Of a stretch of DNA of 64,000 nucleotides, positions 52,442 through 60,873 are shown piece after piece; position 1 is the stretch's first letter, and the number at the start of each line of letters is the position of its first letter. Below the pieces are notes generated by a model. That model was not told the origin of the DNA. It searched no databases and worked only from the letters and a program-made list of their open reading frames with translations. This DNA comes from an uncultured Campylobacter sp. (GTDB lineage Bacteria; Campylobacterota; Campylobacteria; Campylobacterales; Campylobacteraceae). The stretch covers positions 1 to 64,000 of the forward strand of contig NZ_CAJPRT010000012.1 in NCBI RefSeq assembly GCF_905373215.1, read 5' to 3'. The translations under genes and the position numbers were made by a program.

Positions 52442-53035
52442 TTGAGAGTTTTGTTTCTAGCGATTTTAGCGGTGTTTTTGCTCTCTTGCGCGGCGCTATT
52501 TAGCTCGTGCGCGGCTCCGCTGGCGCCCGCGGGCAACGCGCTTAGCGTATACGACATCTACTCCGTAGCGCGCGACCGCCGCAGCGTCAGCGAGGTCGCT
52601 AGCGACAAGCTCATCCAGACTAAAATTCAAAGCAAAATTCTATTTACCAAAGGCCTTAGCAGCTGGGATTTGGAGGTCGAATGCTTCTACGGCGAGGTCT
52701 ATCTCATCGGGCTACTGGATAGCGAAGCGATGCGCGAGCCACTACTTGCTTTAGCTAGACAAACAGAAGGCGTGCGGCGCGTGCATACCTATCTGCGCGT
52801 CAAAAAGCCCGAATATCCGTGCAATTCGTTTGAAATTTTTACAAATTTAAAGAAAAATCTATTTTCCGACACCGACGTTTCGGGCACTGCGGTGCGCGTA
52901 GCGATCGTGGGCTGCGACGTGGTATTTAGCGGCGTAGTGAGCGACATTGAGCACGAAAAGCACGCGATCTGGTATGCGACGCACGCGCCCGGAGTTCAGG
53001 ACGTGTATTCGTTCCTGCGCGTGGTAAAGGAATAG
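52442..53035 (+). CDS. BON-domain lipoprotein
   Basis: 197 residues from TTG 52442. A hydrophobic segment with LLSC (Cys16) or FSSC (Cys23) as lipobox; then SDKLIQTKIQSKILFTKGLSSWDLEVECFYGEVYLIGLL (parts of a first BON domain) and NLFSDTDVSGTAVRVAIVGCDVVFSGVVSD (a second). Two tandem BON domains anchored in the outer membrane resemble YraP/DolP-type envelope proteins. Likely periplasmic-facing; exact role unknown. Confidence 0.82.
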   Translation: MRVLFLAILAVFLLSCAALFSSCAAPLAPAGNALSVYDIYSVARDRRSVSEVASDKLIQTKIQSKILFTKGLSSWDLEVECFYGEVYLIGLLDSEAMREPLLALARQTEGVRRVHTYLRVKKPEYPCNSFEIFTNLKKNLFSDTDVSGTAVRVAIVGCDVVFSGVVSDIEHEKHAIWYATHAPGVQDVYSFLRVVKE

Positions 53036-53578
53036 GGCTGTTAAATTTGATTGCCCGCGGCACGTTAAAATTTAACGGCTTGCGGCGAGTTAAATTTAAA
53101 AGATACGCTCGGTTTGTTTGAGCTCGTTTGCGTAGCGCCCGCATGCATGAAATTAAAATTTTATCGGCGCGCAAGGATAGCTGGGAATTTTAAAATTTGG
53201 CTTACGGGCGCGAGCATTAAGTAAATTTAAAGCCGCCTCAGACGATAATTTCGCAGATGAAATTTACGCCGCGAGCGCTCGCCGAAAAGTAGCGCTCGGT
53301 GCCGATAGAAAGCGCGCCCTGTTTAAATAGCGACCAAATCAGAGGCGACGCAAGCGAGCAAAATTTAAAGGGCTGCGTTTTTAAAAGCGCTAAATTAAAA
53401 GTGAGCCGCCGAGCTAAATTTAAACGTAACGCGCGCATTGCGAGCTAAAATGAGCTAAATTTAAAATCGCGTTGCCGTTATCGGCGAAATTTCAGCGACA
53501 TGACGCGAGCGCTCGTGCTAAAACATACGATCAAAATGCCTAAAAGGGCGTAAAATTCAATAAATTTAAGGAGAGAAA
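53036..53578. repeat. Gene-free RAATTY-rich stretch before upp
   Basis: 543 bases, no gene. Cores include CGTTAAAATTTAACG (nearly a perfect inverted repeat, 53067-53081) and GAATTTTAAAATTTGG near 53188. AAGGAGAG for upp at the right end. Confidence 0.6.
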
Positions 53579-54247
53579 ATGAGCCAAAGCCAAAAATGTA
53601 CATACCAAACCGCGTGCGAGCTGCCTAACGTGAGGCTGATCAAGCACCCGCTGATCGAGCATAAGCTCACGATCCTGCGCGATAGAGGGACCGATCCGTT
53701 TCAGTTTCGCATGCTCGTCGATGAGATCAGCTATCTGATGATGTTCGAGGCGACGCGCGATCTAGCGCTGCGCGAGGTGAGCGTGCATACGCCCGTGGCG
53801 CAGACCAGCGCGTATAAGCTCGCCACAAAGATCATGATCTGCCCGATTTTACGCGCCGCACTGGGGATGCTAGATAGCGTATTTAAGCTTATGCCCGACG
53901 CTAGCGTGGGATTTTTAGGCTTTCAGCGCGACGAAAAGACCGCGCAGGCGGAGTTTTTTTACGCCAAGCTGCCCGCAGATGCCGCAGAGCGCACCGCAAT
54001 CATCATCGATCCGATGTTTGCGACTGGCGGCACGGCGATCGATGCGGTGAAATTTCTGCTGAAAAACGGCGTTAAAAAGATCAAATTTATCTCCATCATC
54101 GCAGCGCCCGAGGGGCTTCATAGATTTAGCGAGATCTACCCGCAGGTCGAGGTTTTTACCGCGGCGATCGACGAGAGATTAAACGAGCAAAAATATATCG
54201 TGCCGGGTCTTGGAGACGCGGGAGATAGGGTGTTCAATACGCTGTGA
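53579..54247 (+). CDS. upp: Uracil phosphoribosyltransferase
   Basis: 222 residues. PRPP-binding loop IIIDPMFATGGTAID, CPILRAALGML, and the C-terminal VPGLGDAGDR uracil-binding motif are all present. It salvages uracil to UMP. Typical length is about 208, so it has a slightly longer N-terminus. AAGGAG 6 bases before ATG. Single-gene unit. Confidence 0.94.
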   Translation: MSQSQKCTYQTACELPNVRLIKHPLIEHKLTILRDRGTDPFQFRMLVDEISYLMMFEATRDLALREVSVHTPVAQTSAYKLATKIMICPILRAALGMLDSVFKLMPDASVGFLGFQRDEKTAQAEFFYAKLPADAAERTAIIIDPMFATGGTAIDAVKFLLKNGVKKIKFISIIAAPEGLHRFSEIYPQVEVFTAAIDERLNEQKYIVPGLGDAGDRVFNTL

Positions 54248-55103
54248 GTTTACGCGGCGAAGGGCTTTGCGCTGCGTTAAATTTGCGGGATAGTATTTTA
54301 TGCGGCGATAAATTGATAGACAGCAAACTTTACCGGCAATGGAATTTTACGCGACGCGAAATCTATTTATAAATATGCGAGTTGTCGCCGCTCGGAATTC
54401 CGTCGCGCCAATAAATTTGGCAGGGCGCGTATTTTTACAGCGTGCGCAATACGTAGTGAAATTTAAAATTTTGCGGCGCCGTAAATTTGGTGCGTCCGTA
54501 AATTTTAACTCGTCGTAGAATTTGCGGTATTTTTGGAATTTATCAAATAAAATTTTAGCTCCGCGATGTATAAAATACGCAAATTTCAAAGTAAGAGAAA
54601 GATGAAATAGGGCGGCGGAATTTTATTATCGCCGAATTTCGCTGCGAATTCTATCCGTGCGAGATTTCGCGGAGAATTTACCGCGTCAAAACTCTACGGC
54701 AGAGCAGGAGCGAAATTTTAAAATTTTGCCGCATTTGCGGCGTAAAATTTTGCAACCGCCCGCACCGCAAATATCGCTATTTTTAGACCGCCCCTGATCG
54801 CGCTGCCACATAGCCCGCGCACAGCTCGCAAAAAAGTCCCATGCAACCACGCCTCTCAATCGTAGCTTCAAACCCCGCTACCGCCTGCGAAATTTAGCGA
54901 GCTGCAAAATATCGCGGTAGCGTTCGCGCCGTAAAAATTTACAAATCGCAAAATTTATAAATATCGCGCGGCGAAATTCCTACTTCAGCAATCCGATAAA
55001 GAAGCAGGGCGGCGCACCAGACGTACGCGAGGAGTAAAATTCTTACCCAAACCGATCCGCCCGCGCTAAAATGAAATTTCAAATTTGACGAGCAAAATTT
55101 CGC
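54248..55103. repeat. Gene-free RAATTY-rich stretch between upp and the helicase gene
   Basis: 856 bases in which upp and the helicase gene converge. GAATTT/AAATTT cores every 15-30 bases and one exact AAATTTTAAAATTT at 54713-54726. Small open frames on the minus strand (54347-54589 and 54686-54871) have no family or ribosome-site support. No clear terminator for either gene. Confidence 0.65.
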
Positions 55104-57131
55104 CTACTTCACCAGCCCCGCTTCCCTTAAAAAGCAGCTCGGCTCGTAGCTAACTTTTCTGATCTTATCAAATTTCGCGTAGCTTAGCACCAGCTCGTCG
55201 CGCGCTCTAGTAACCGCCACGTAAAATAGCCGCCGCTCCTCCTCCAGGCTGCCTCCCATCGCCATTAGCTTGAGGTTCGGGAAGCGGTTTTGCGCCAGAT
55301 CGATGAGATAGACGCTGCAAAACTCAAGCCCCTTGCTTGCGTGCACGCTGAGCAGATTTACCCCCTCGCCCTCGCTCATTTCTTTTGCGCCCAGAGTTAT
55401 GAAATTATAAAAGCTCTGCGGATCCGCGTATTTACCGGCGATCTGCTCTAAAATGCCGCATTTATCGTAGATACGCGCAGTCTCGTCCTTTTTACGTTCA
55501 TCGTCTATCTTGCCGTTTTTTAGCGTTGCGCGCTTTGTCGCGATGAAATCCGCCACAAGCGCGAAAAGGCGCGAGTCTTTGATCTGCGAGATCAGCGTAG
55601 CAGACCTCGCAACTGAGCCGCTTTTTTTAAAAATTTTATAAATTTCGTGCAAAAATACGGCGCCGCCCTCGGTAATTTTATTGTGTTTTAGAACCGGATG
55701 CGAGCGAAAAAACTCGTCAAATTCCAAAGCCTCAAAGCGCGATACCGAGCCGATAATATCGACATCGTCAAAAAGCCCGAGCTGATAGTTTTTCCTCTTT
55801 TTTTCAAAAATTTTAACGCTCTCGTCGGGACGTAAAAGCCCTGCATGAATGCTTCCATGCCCAAGCGCGATTAGCGCATCGAAAAGCTCCTTGCTTAGCG
55901 CGCTGCCGACGCCTCTTGCGTATTCACACGTACTCATAAAGGCCATCATATCTTTTGGGTTTATTATCATCGCGAAGATGTCCGTAAAGGCCTTGATTTC
56001 GCGGCTTTCAAAAAAGCTCACGCCGCCTTTTCGCTTTGCACCGATACCGAGCTCCTTAAGCGCAACCTCGACGCCGTCGGCGCTGGAGTTGTTGCGAAAG
56101 ATAACGGCGATCTTTTCGCGCGGAGTGCCGCTTTGCGCGATCTGTGCGGCTACGTGGGAGTATTGCGCCGCCGTATCGTCGTAAACATGCAGCTTAGGCG
56201 CGCTAAATTTTCCCTCGCGGCCCACGATCAGCTTCTTTTCGTAAAGGCGCGGATTGTTCGCGATGACGCGGTTTGCAAGCGCTAAAATCGCCGAGCTTGA
56301 GCGGTAGTTGATATTTAGCGCGTAAATTTTAGCGTCCGCAAAGCGCTTGCCGAAGCTGCCGATGATGTCGATGTTTGCGCCGTTGAAGGCATAGATGCTC
56401 TGATCAAAATCGCCGACGCAAAAAAGGCTTTTCGTCGCGAAGGCATCGATGAGGCTTCCTTGCAGCGAGTTCGTGTCTTGATACTCGTCCACTAAAATTT
56501 CATCAAAACGTAGCGGCGCGCCCTTTTGCAGCTCATGGCGCATTTTTAGCAATACGTCGTTGAAATCGGCGTAATTAAATTTCGCCTTTTCCTCCTCAAA
56601 CTCGCGCAAAATATCTGCGTAAATTTCGGCAAATTCCGCCTGATCCTCGTAGTTTTTGCTAAACCACGTCGCAAAATCCGCGCTCATCTCCTTGTTTTGA
56701 TACAGCGAGTACACGTCGTACAGATACGCCCCGCCGTAGGGGCGCGCGTCGCTTACGTGATAAAATTTGCGCCTTTCTACGAGGCTTTTTAGCAGCGTCT
56801 TTAGCTCGGCGGGTTGCTTTAAAATCACGCCTTTACCGAGCTCGCGAAGTAGGGCGTAGGATACGGCGTGGAAGGTGCCCGCGACGATTGCGGAGGTGGT
56901 TTTTTTATCAAAATGCCGCTGCAGCCTCGCTATCATCTCGCTTGCGGCCTTGTTCGTAAAAGTAAGAAGCAAAATTTTTCTAGGGCTCGTGCCGAGATTT
57001 AGCAGATGAGCAATGCGCGCGACGATGGTGCTGGTTTTACCCGTACCTGCGCTTGCGATTACTAGATTGTGCCCCGAAGGAGCGGTTGCTGCGGCGTATT
57101 GTTCGGTGTTTAGCTTAGCTAGAGCGTCCAA
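55104..57131 (-). CDS. UvrD/Rep-family ATP-dependent DNA helicase
   Basis: About 675 residues, SF1A: Walker A VIASAGTGKTSTIVA, Walker B VDEYQDTN, motif III LFCVGDFDQSIYAFNGA, motif IV LNINYRSS, and motif VI LFYVAVTRARDELVL. It unwinds DNA 3'-5' in repair or replication restart; closest overall to UvrD/PcrA/Rep. An ATG at 57158 overlaps a TATAAT box, so it cannot be in the mRNA; TTG 57131 with AAAGGA 6 bases upstream is the chosen start. It diverges from pbpC. Confidence 0.9.
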   Translation of the reverse strand: MDALAKLNTEQYAAATAPSGHNLVIASAGTGKTSTIVARIAHLLNLGTSPRKILLLTFTNKAASEMIARLQRHFDKKTTSAIVAGTFHAVSYALLRELGKGVILKQPAELKTLLKSLVERRKFYHVSDARPYGGAYLYDVYSLYQNKEMSADFATWFSKNYEDQAEFAEIYADILREFEEEKAKFNYADFNDVLLKMRHELQKGAPLRFDEILVDEYQDTNSLQGSLIDAFATKSLFCVGDFDQSIYAFNGANIDIIGSFGKRFADAKIYALNINYRSSSAILALANRVIANNPRLYEKKLIVGREGKFSAPKLHVYDDTAAQYSHVAAQIAQSGTPREKIAVIFRNNSSADGVEVALKELGIGAKRKGGVSFFESREIKAFTDIFAMIINPKDMMAFMSTCEYARGVGSALSKELFDALIALGHGSIHAGLLRPDESVKIFEKKRKNYQLGLFDDVDIIGSVSRFEALEFDEFFRSHPVLKHNKITEGGAVFLHEIYKIFKKSGSVARSATLISQIKDSRLFALVADFIATKRATLKNGKIDDERKKDETARIYDKCGILEQIAGKYADPQSFYNFITLGAKEMSEGEGVNLLSVHASKGLEFCSVYLIDLAQNRFPNLKLMAMGGSLEEERRLFYVAVTRARDELVLSYAKFDKIRKVSYEPSCFLREAGLVK

Positions 57132-57156
57132 GATTATTCCTTTGCAAAAAGGCGCC

Positions 57157-57162
57157 ATTATA
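57157..57162 (-). promoter_or_regulatory. -10 box of the helicase gene
   Basis: Minus-strand GGCTATAATGG contains TATAAT. Transcription starting about 7 bases on would begin just after the upstream ATG, which settles the helicase start as TTG 57131. Confidence 0.65.
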
Positions 57163-57187
57163 GCCTAAAATCATTAAAATTCTTTGA

Positions 57188-57193
57188 TATAAT
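57188..57193 (+). promoter_or_regulatory. -10 box of pbpC
   Basis: TTGATATAATTGCG gives TATAAT ending 7 bases before ATG 57200. Transcription would begin at or next to the start codon, so the mRNA may be leaderless; no ribosome-binding site precedes the ATG. Confidence 0.6.
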
Positions 57194-57199
57194 TGCGCG

Positions 57200-60100
57200 A
57201 TGAAATTTCTAAAATTTACGTTAAAAATCGCGCTATTTTGCGCATTTGCATTCGCTCTGTTTTTGATACTAGACGCGCTTTATCCGCTAAATTTGGATAT
57301 GCTAAATAAGCAGAAGAGTAGAATTTTATATGACCGAAACGGCGAAATTTTAAATATGCAGATCAGCGACGATCAAATTTGGCGCTTCTACGCAGCCGCG
57401 GACGAGATACCGCCGCGGCTGAAACAAAGCGCGATCTACTTTGAAGATCGGTATTTTTACTACCATTTCGGTGTCAATCCAGCCTCGATCCTGCGCGCAG
57501 CTATGTATAATTTTACGCAAAATTTTACTAAAAAAAGCGGGGGCAACGTCGAGCGCGTGGGAGCCTCGACGATTACGATGCAAGTTGCGCGTATGATGCG
57601 CCCCAAACAGCGCAGCTACAAGAACAAAATCATCGAAATTTTCAACGCCTTTCAGCTGGAGTGGCACTTCAGCAAGGATGAAATTTTAGGAATGTATTTT
57701 AACCTCGCCCCATACGGCGGCAATATCGAGGGGGTCAAGACCGCGGCGTATTTTTACTTCAAAAAGGACCTGCGCGAGCTTAGCAACGCTCAAATCGCGT
57801 TTCTTAGCGTGATTCCAAAAAACCCTAACAAAAACCGCCTGGACCGCAGATCAAACATCAACGCGCTTAAAAACCGCCTAATTTCGCAGCTGCGAGAGGG
57901 CGGCGTGATCTCGCAAAGCGAGTACGAGCGCGCCCTCGCGGAGCCCTTCTCGCCCAGACGCTACGCAGCGCCCAATTATGCGCCGCATTACGCGCTGTTA
58001 GCGTTTAGCAATTATAAAATGCAAAATTTTACCGCCAAAGATGACGTAAATTTTACTCAAAATTTTGACTCGAACGGAGCGCCCGGCGGGGTAGCGGAGC
58101 AAGCAGGCTCGTCTGCGCACCGAACCGCGGCGGGGGCAGAGTCAAATTTTTTGGACGCGTCGAGTGCCGAATCAGGCTTTACAGCTGCGACAAGGGGTGA
58201 GCCAAATTTATTAAATGCCGCAAATACGCAGGCGGGAGTGGATTTGAAAGAAATAAATTCCAAAGAGGCGGATTTTAAAACAGATGCGCCAAAGAGTTTA
58301 AATTTGGGCGGACGGAGGGGCCTAAATTTAAACGAGCGCGAAGGCGCAAAATCGCAGGCGGGCGTAAAATCGAATGAGCCGGAAAGCGCAGTAAAACCAA
58401 ATGGAGGAAAGAGCGCAAATTTAGATGAGCGGCGAGATTTAATTAATGCCGCCCGCCCGTCGCAAAACTCGCAAAATCTAAATTTAAACGAGCAACGAGG
58501 CGCTGCGCGTTTGCCGCAAAATTTTAGCGCAGATACAAATTCAAATAAATCGCAAACCGAGTATTTGCCGCAAAATCCGAGTGCGGATATAAATTTAAAC
58601 AAGCGGCAGAATGCTTCCGGTGCCGCGCATCCGCATCAAAACTCGCAAAATCCGCAAAATCTAAATTTAAATAGTCGGCAAGATACCGCGCATCCGCCGC
58701 AAGATCCGCAGGCAGATGCAAACTCTAGCGAGCGGCCGAGCGTAAATTTTGATCCGCAGACAAATTTCGCTTCGGGCGCTAGTGCTCAGACGCATTTCGC
58801 TTCATCGGACGCTAATGCTCAGACAGATTCTACTCCAGGCGCCAAAATACAGACAAATTCCGTTTCAGGCGCCAAATCGCGGGCAAATTTCGCTTCGGAC
58901 ACTAAGGCGCAAATAAATTCCGATCCAAACGCCAAGGCGCGGGGAAATTCCGCAGGCTCCGAAGCGAGCGCGCAGCCCAAGGAGCAAACTGCGCTAGCGC
59001 AGGAGCTTGCGCGTCTAAACGAGGGTAAAATTTATTCGAGCTTGGATCTGAAAATACAGATCGCGCTTGAGGATTTTTTGAAAAGCGAGATCCTCTCCCT
59101 GCGCGATAAGGGCGTTAGAAACGGCGCTGCGGTGCTGATCGACAACGAAAGCATGAGGGTGATCGCTTACGTCGGCAGCCACGATTTTAGCGCCAATGAG
59201 GGGCAAAACGACGGCGTGCGCTCGCAAAAAAACGTAGGTTCGACGCTAAAGCCCTTCATCTACGCCAAGGCCCTTGAGCACGGGCTCATCACCCCATCAA
59301 AGAAGCTGATCGACGCGCCGATAACCTTCGCGGGCTATGTGCCGCGCAACTACAATCAGGGGTTTTTGGGCGCGGTGAGCGCGACCGATGCGCTAAGCCT
59401 TAGCCTAAATATCCCCGCGGTAAAACTAAATTTGATGCTTGGTGACGACGGGCTGTATGAGATGCTATCAAACGTGCATCTGGCGGAGTTTAGCAAGGAT
59501 TATTACGGCGCAGGTATCGCGCTGGGCAGCATTTCGATGAGCCTAATGGATCTTAGCCGCCTTTACAGCGCGTTTGCAAACGGCGGGAAGCTGCGGAAGC
59601 TCGAAATAGCGGGCGCAAAGATCGGCGACGATGCTAAAATTTTAACCCCGCAGAGCGCCTACATCGTAACGCAGATGTTAAGAAACGCGCCGCGCTCCTA
59701 TCTCGGCTCGGTGTGGCAAAATACCCTAAACGCGCCGCCGTTGATGTTTAAAACGGGCACGAGCGCCGATGCACGCGATCTCTACACCGTCGCTCTCACG
59801 CCTAAATTCACACTCGGCGTTTGGCTGGGAAATTTCGACGGCTCCAAGACTAGGGATCTTAGCGGCGGCGTGAGTGCGGCGAAGGTGGCGTTTAATATGT
59901 TTGCCTTCCTCGATAAATCGGGCATGCTAGGCGAGGCGGAGTTTGCACGCCCCGCAGGCGTGAGCTTGCGGCGGGTATGCACCGACGCGTACCGCGAAAA
60001 GGAGTGCGCGCAAAGCGCCGATGATCTTACGATCGATGGAGTTGAGCCCAACGAGGAGTGCGAAATTTACGGCACGAGCGAGCTTTTTTATCTGCTAAAA

Positions 60101-60826
60101 CACGGCCTAGTCGATCCGCAAAAGGTGCGCGCAGGAAGGTGCGCGGCTAAATTTGCCGCCGTAAAGCCCGTACTAAACGACATCAATGCCAAAACCTACG
60201 AGACCGGCGCGGACGGCACGCTGCGGCTAAAGGTGCAGTGCACGGCGGTTTTCGGCGAGCGGGTATATATCAGGCTAAGCGGCGGTTCGCGGGAGTTTAT
60301 AGCGCTAAATTCCACCGCGTTTACGAGGGAGAATTCCGCGGATTTGGATTTCGAGCATTCTAGCGCGGCGCAGCAAGATAATTTAAAGCAAAATTTTGCA
60401 GAACAGAATTCTGCAGCACAAAATTCTATGCTACAAAATTCAACGTCGCAGAATGTAAAATCACAAAATCTTACGAAGCAAAATTCTGTAGAATGGAATT
60501 TTATAGCTGAAAATCCAGCCACACAGAATTTGGCGTCGCAAAATTCTATCTTGCAAAATTCCACAGAGCAAAATTCGGAGGCTCAAAATTTCACAGCGAA
60601 AAATTTTACGGATCAAAATTCCTCGCAGCAAAATTTCACGGCACTAGATTTCACCACGCAAAGCCTAGCGCCTGCAAATTCTAAAGTTAAAACGGGAGAA
60701 TATTTTGCGCGCACTAACGGCGAGGCTTTTACGCTAAGTCTTGGAGCAGGGGATTTTGAGCTTGGCTGCTTGGACGAAAATGCAAATTTCGCTAAAGCAA
60801 ATTTTAGAGTAAATGAAAGAAAATAA
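57200..60826 (+). CDS. pbpC: Penicillin-binding protein 1C with two large repeat insertions
   Basis: 1208 residues; PBP1C is usually about 650-780. The order is a membrane anchor (residues 7-25), a GT51 glycosyltransferase (78-262, Glu82 in FEDRYFYYHFG, TITMQVARM), insertion 275-600, a transpeptidase (Ser681 in GSTLKPF, KTGTS 851-855), and a C-terminal BiPBP_C-like domain (from about 985). A second insertion is at 1053-1158. It would polymerise and cross-link peptidoglycan. The first insertion is Asn/Gln/Ala/Ser-rich with irregular 15-20-residue units; the second is a pentapeptide array. Catalytic motifs are intact. Confidence 0.9.
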   Translation: MKFLKFTLKIALFCAFAFALFLILDALYPLNLDMLNKQKSRILYDRNGEILNMQISDDQIWRFYAAADEIPPRLKQSAIYFEDRYFYYHFGVNPASILRAAMYNFTQNFTKKSGGNVERVGASTITMQVARMMRPKQRSYKNKIIEIFNAFQLEWHFSKDEILGMYFNLAPYGGNIEGVKTAAYFYFKKDLRELSNAQIAFLSVIPKNPNKNRLDRRSNINALKNRLISQLREGGVISQSEYERALAEPFSPRRYAAPNYAPHYALLAFSNYKMQNFTAKDDVNFTQNFDSNGAPGGVAEQAGSSAHRTAAGAESNFLDASSAESGFTAATRGEPNLLNAANTQAGVDLKEINSKEADFKTDAPKSLNLGGRRGLNLNEREGAKSQAGVKSNEPESAVKPNGGKSANLDERRDLINAARPSQNSQNLNLNEQRGAARLPQNFSADTNSNKSQTEYLPQNPSADINLNKRQNASGAAHPHQNSQNPQNLNLNSRQDTAHPPQDPQADANSSERPSVNFDPQTNFASGASAQTHFASSDANAQTDSTPGAKIQTNSVSGAKSRANFASDTKAQINSDPNAKARGNSAGSEASAQPKEQTALAQELARLNEGKIYSSLDLKIQIALEDFLKSEILSLRDKGVRNGAAVLIDNESMRVIAYVGSHDFSANEGQNDGVRSQKNVGSTLKPFIYAKALEHGLITPSKKLIDAPITFAGYVPRNYNQGFLGAVSATDALSLSLNIPAVKLNLMLGDDGLYEMLSNVHLAEFSKDYYGAGIALGSISMSLMDLSRLYSAFANGGKLRKLEIAGAKIGDDAKILTPQSAYIVTQMLRNAPRSYLGSVWQNTLNAPPLMFKTGTSADARDLYTVALTPKFTLGVWLGNFDGSKTRDLSGGVSAAKVAFNMFAFLDKSGMLGEAEFARPAGVSLRRVCTDAYREKECAQSADDLTIDGVEPNEECEIYGTSELFYLLKHGLVDPQKVRAGRCAAKFAAVKPVLNDINAKTYETGADGTLRLKVQCTAVFGERVYIRLSGGSREFIALNSTAFTRENSADLDFEHSSAAQQDNLKQNFAEQNSAAQNSMLQNSTSQNVKSQNLTKQNSVEWNFIAENPATQNLASQNSILQNSTEQNSEAQNFTAKNFTDQNSSQQNFTALDFTTQSLAPANSKVKTGEYFARTNGEAFTLSLGAGDFELGCLDENANFAKANFRVNERK
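58022..58999 (+). repeat. Low-complexity insertion between the two PBP1C enzymatic domains
   Basis: About 980 bases coding Asn/Gln/Ser/Ala-rich protein. Units such as NSQNLNLNEQRG, NPQNLNLNSRQD and AKIQTNSVSGA, AKSRANFASDT are visible. Most carry AAATTT, AAATTC or GAATTT at the N-F, N-L or N-S codons. The GC-rich words between differ from unit to unit. Confidence 0.75.
60356..60673 (+). repeat. 15-bp tandem array (xxQN[FSL] pentapeptides) in PBP1C
   Basis: About eighteen consecutive 15-base units encode xxQNS/xxQNF/xxQNL (for example AAQNS, MLQNS, TSQNV, KSQNL, TKQNS, TEQNS, EAQNF, TDQNS). Most units contain RAATTY (GAATTC, AAATTC or AAATTT) at the same phase. The array is imperfect, so it is old or mutating, and keeps frame. 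Confidence 0.8.
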
Positions 60827-60840
60827 AAGGTTAATTTGTA

Positions 60841-60846
60841 TATAAT
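60841..60846 (+). promoter_or_regulatory. -10 box of the alpha-2-macroglobulin-like gene
   Basis: TTTGTATATAATTTCG gives TATAAT 27 bases before ATG 60874, so this gene may also have its own promoter besides read-through from pbpC, whose stop lies just 15 bases upstream of the box. Confidence 0.5.
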
Positions 60847-60873
60847 TTCGTAAAATTTTTGCAAAGGAATTTT

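Noticed and set aside
54347..54871. Two minus-strand ORFs of 61-80 codons after upp
   Set aside because: No ribosome sites, no family features; they run through repeat cores.
57132..57158. ATG 57158 as the helicase start
   Set aside because: It overlaps the TATAAT box of its own promoter and has no ribosome-binding site.
60356..60673. Classical pentapeptide-repeat (A(N/D)Lxx) beta-helix in PBP1C
   Set aside because: The i-2 position is Gln/Glu/Lys instead of a small residue, and the array matches a DNA microsatellite with a RAATTY core.
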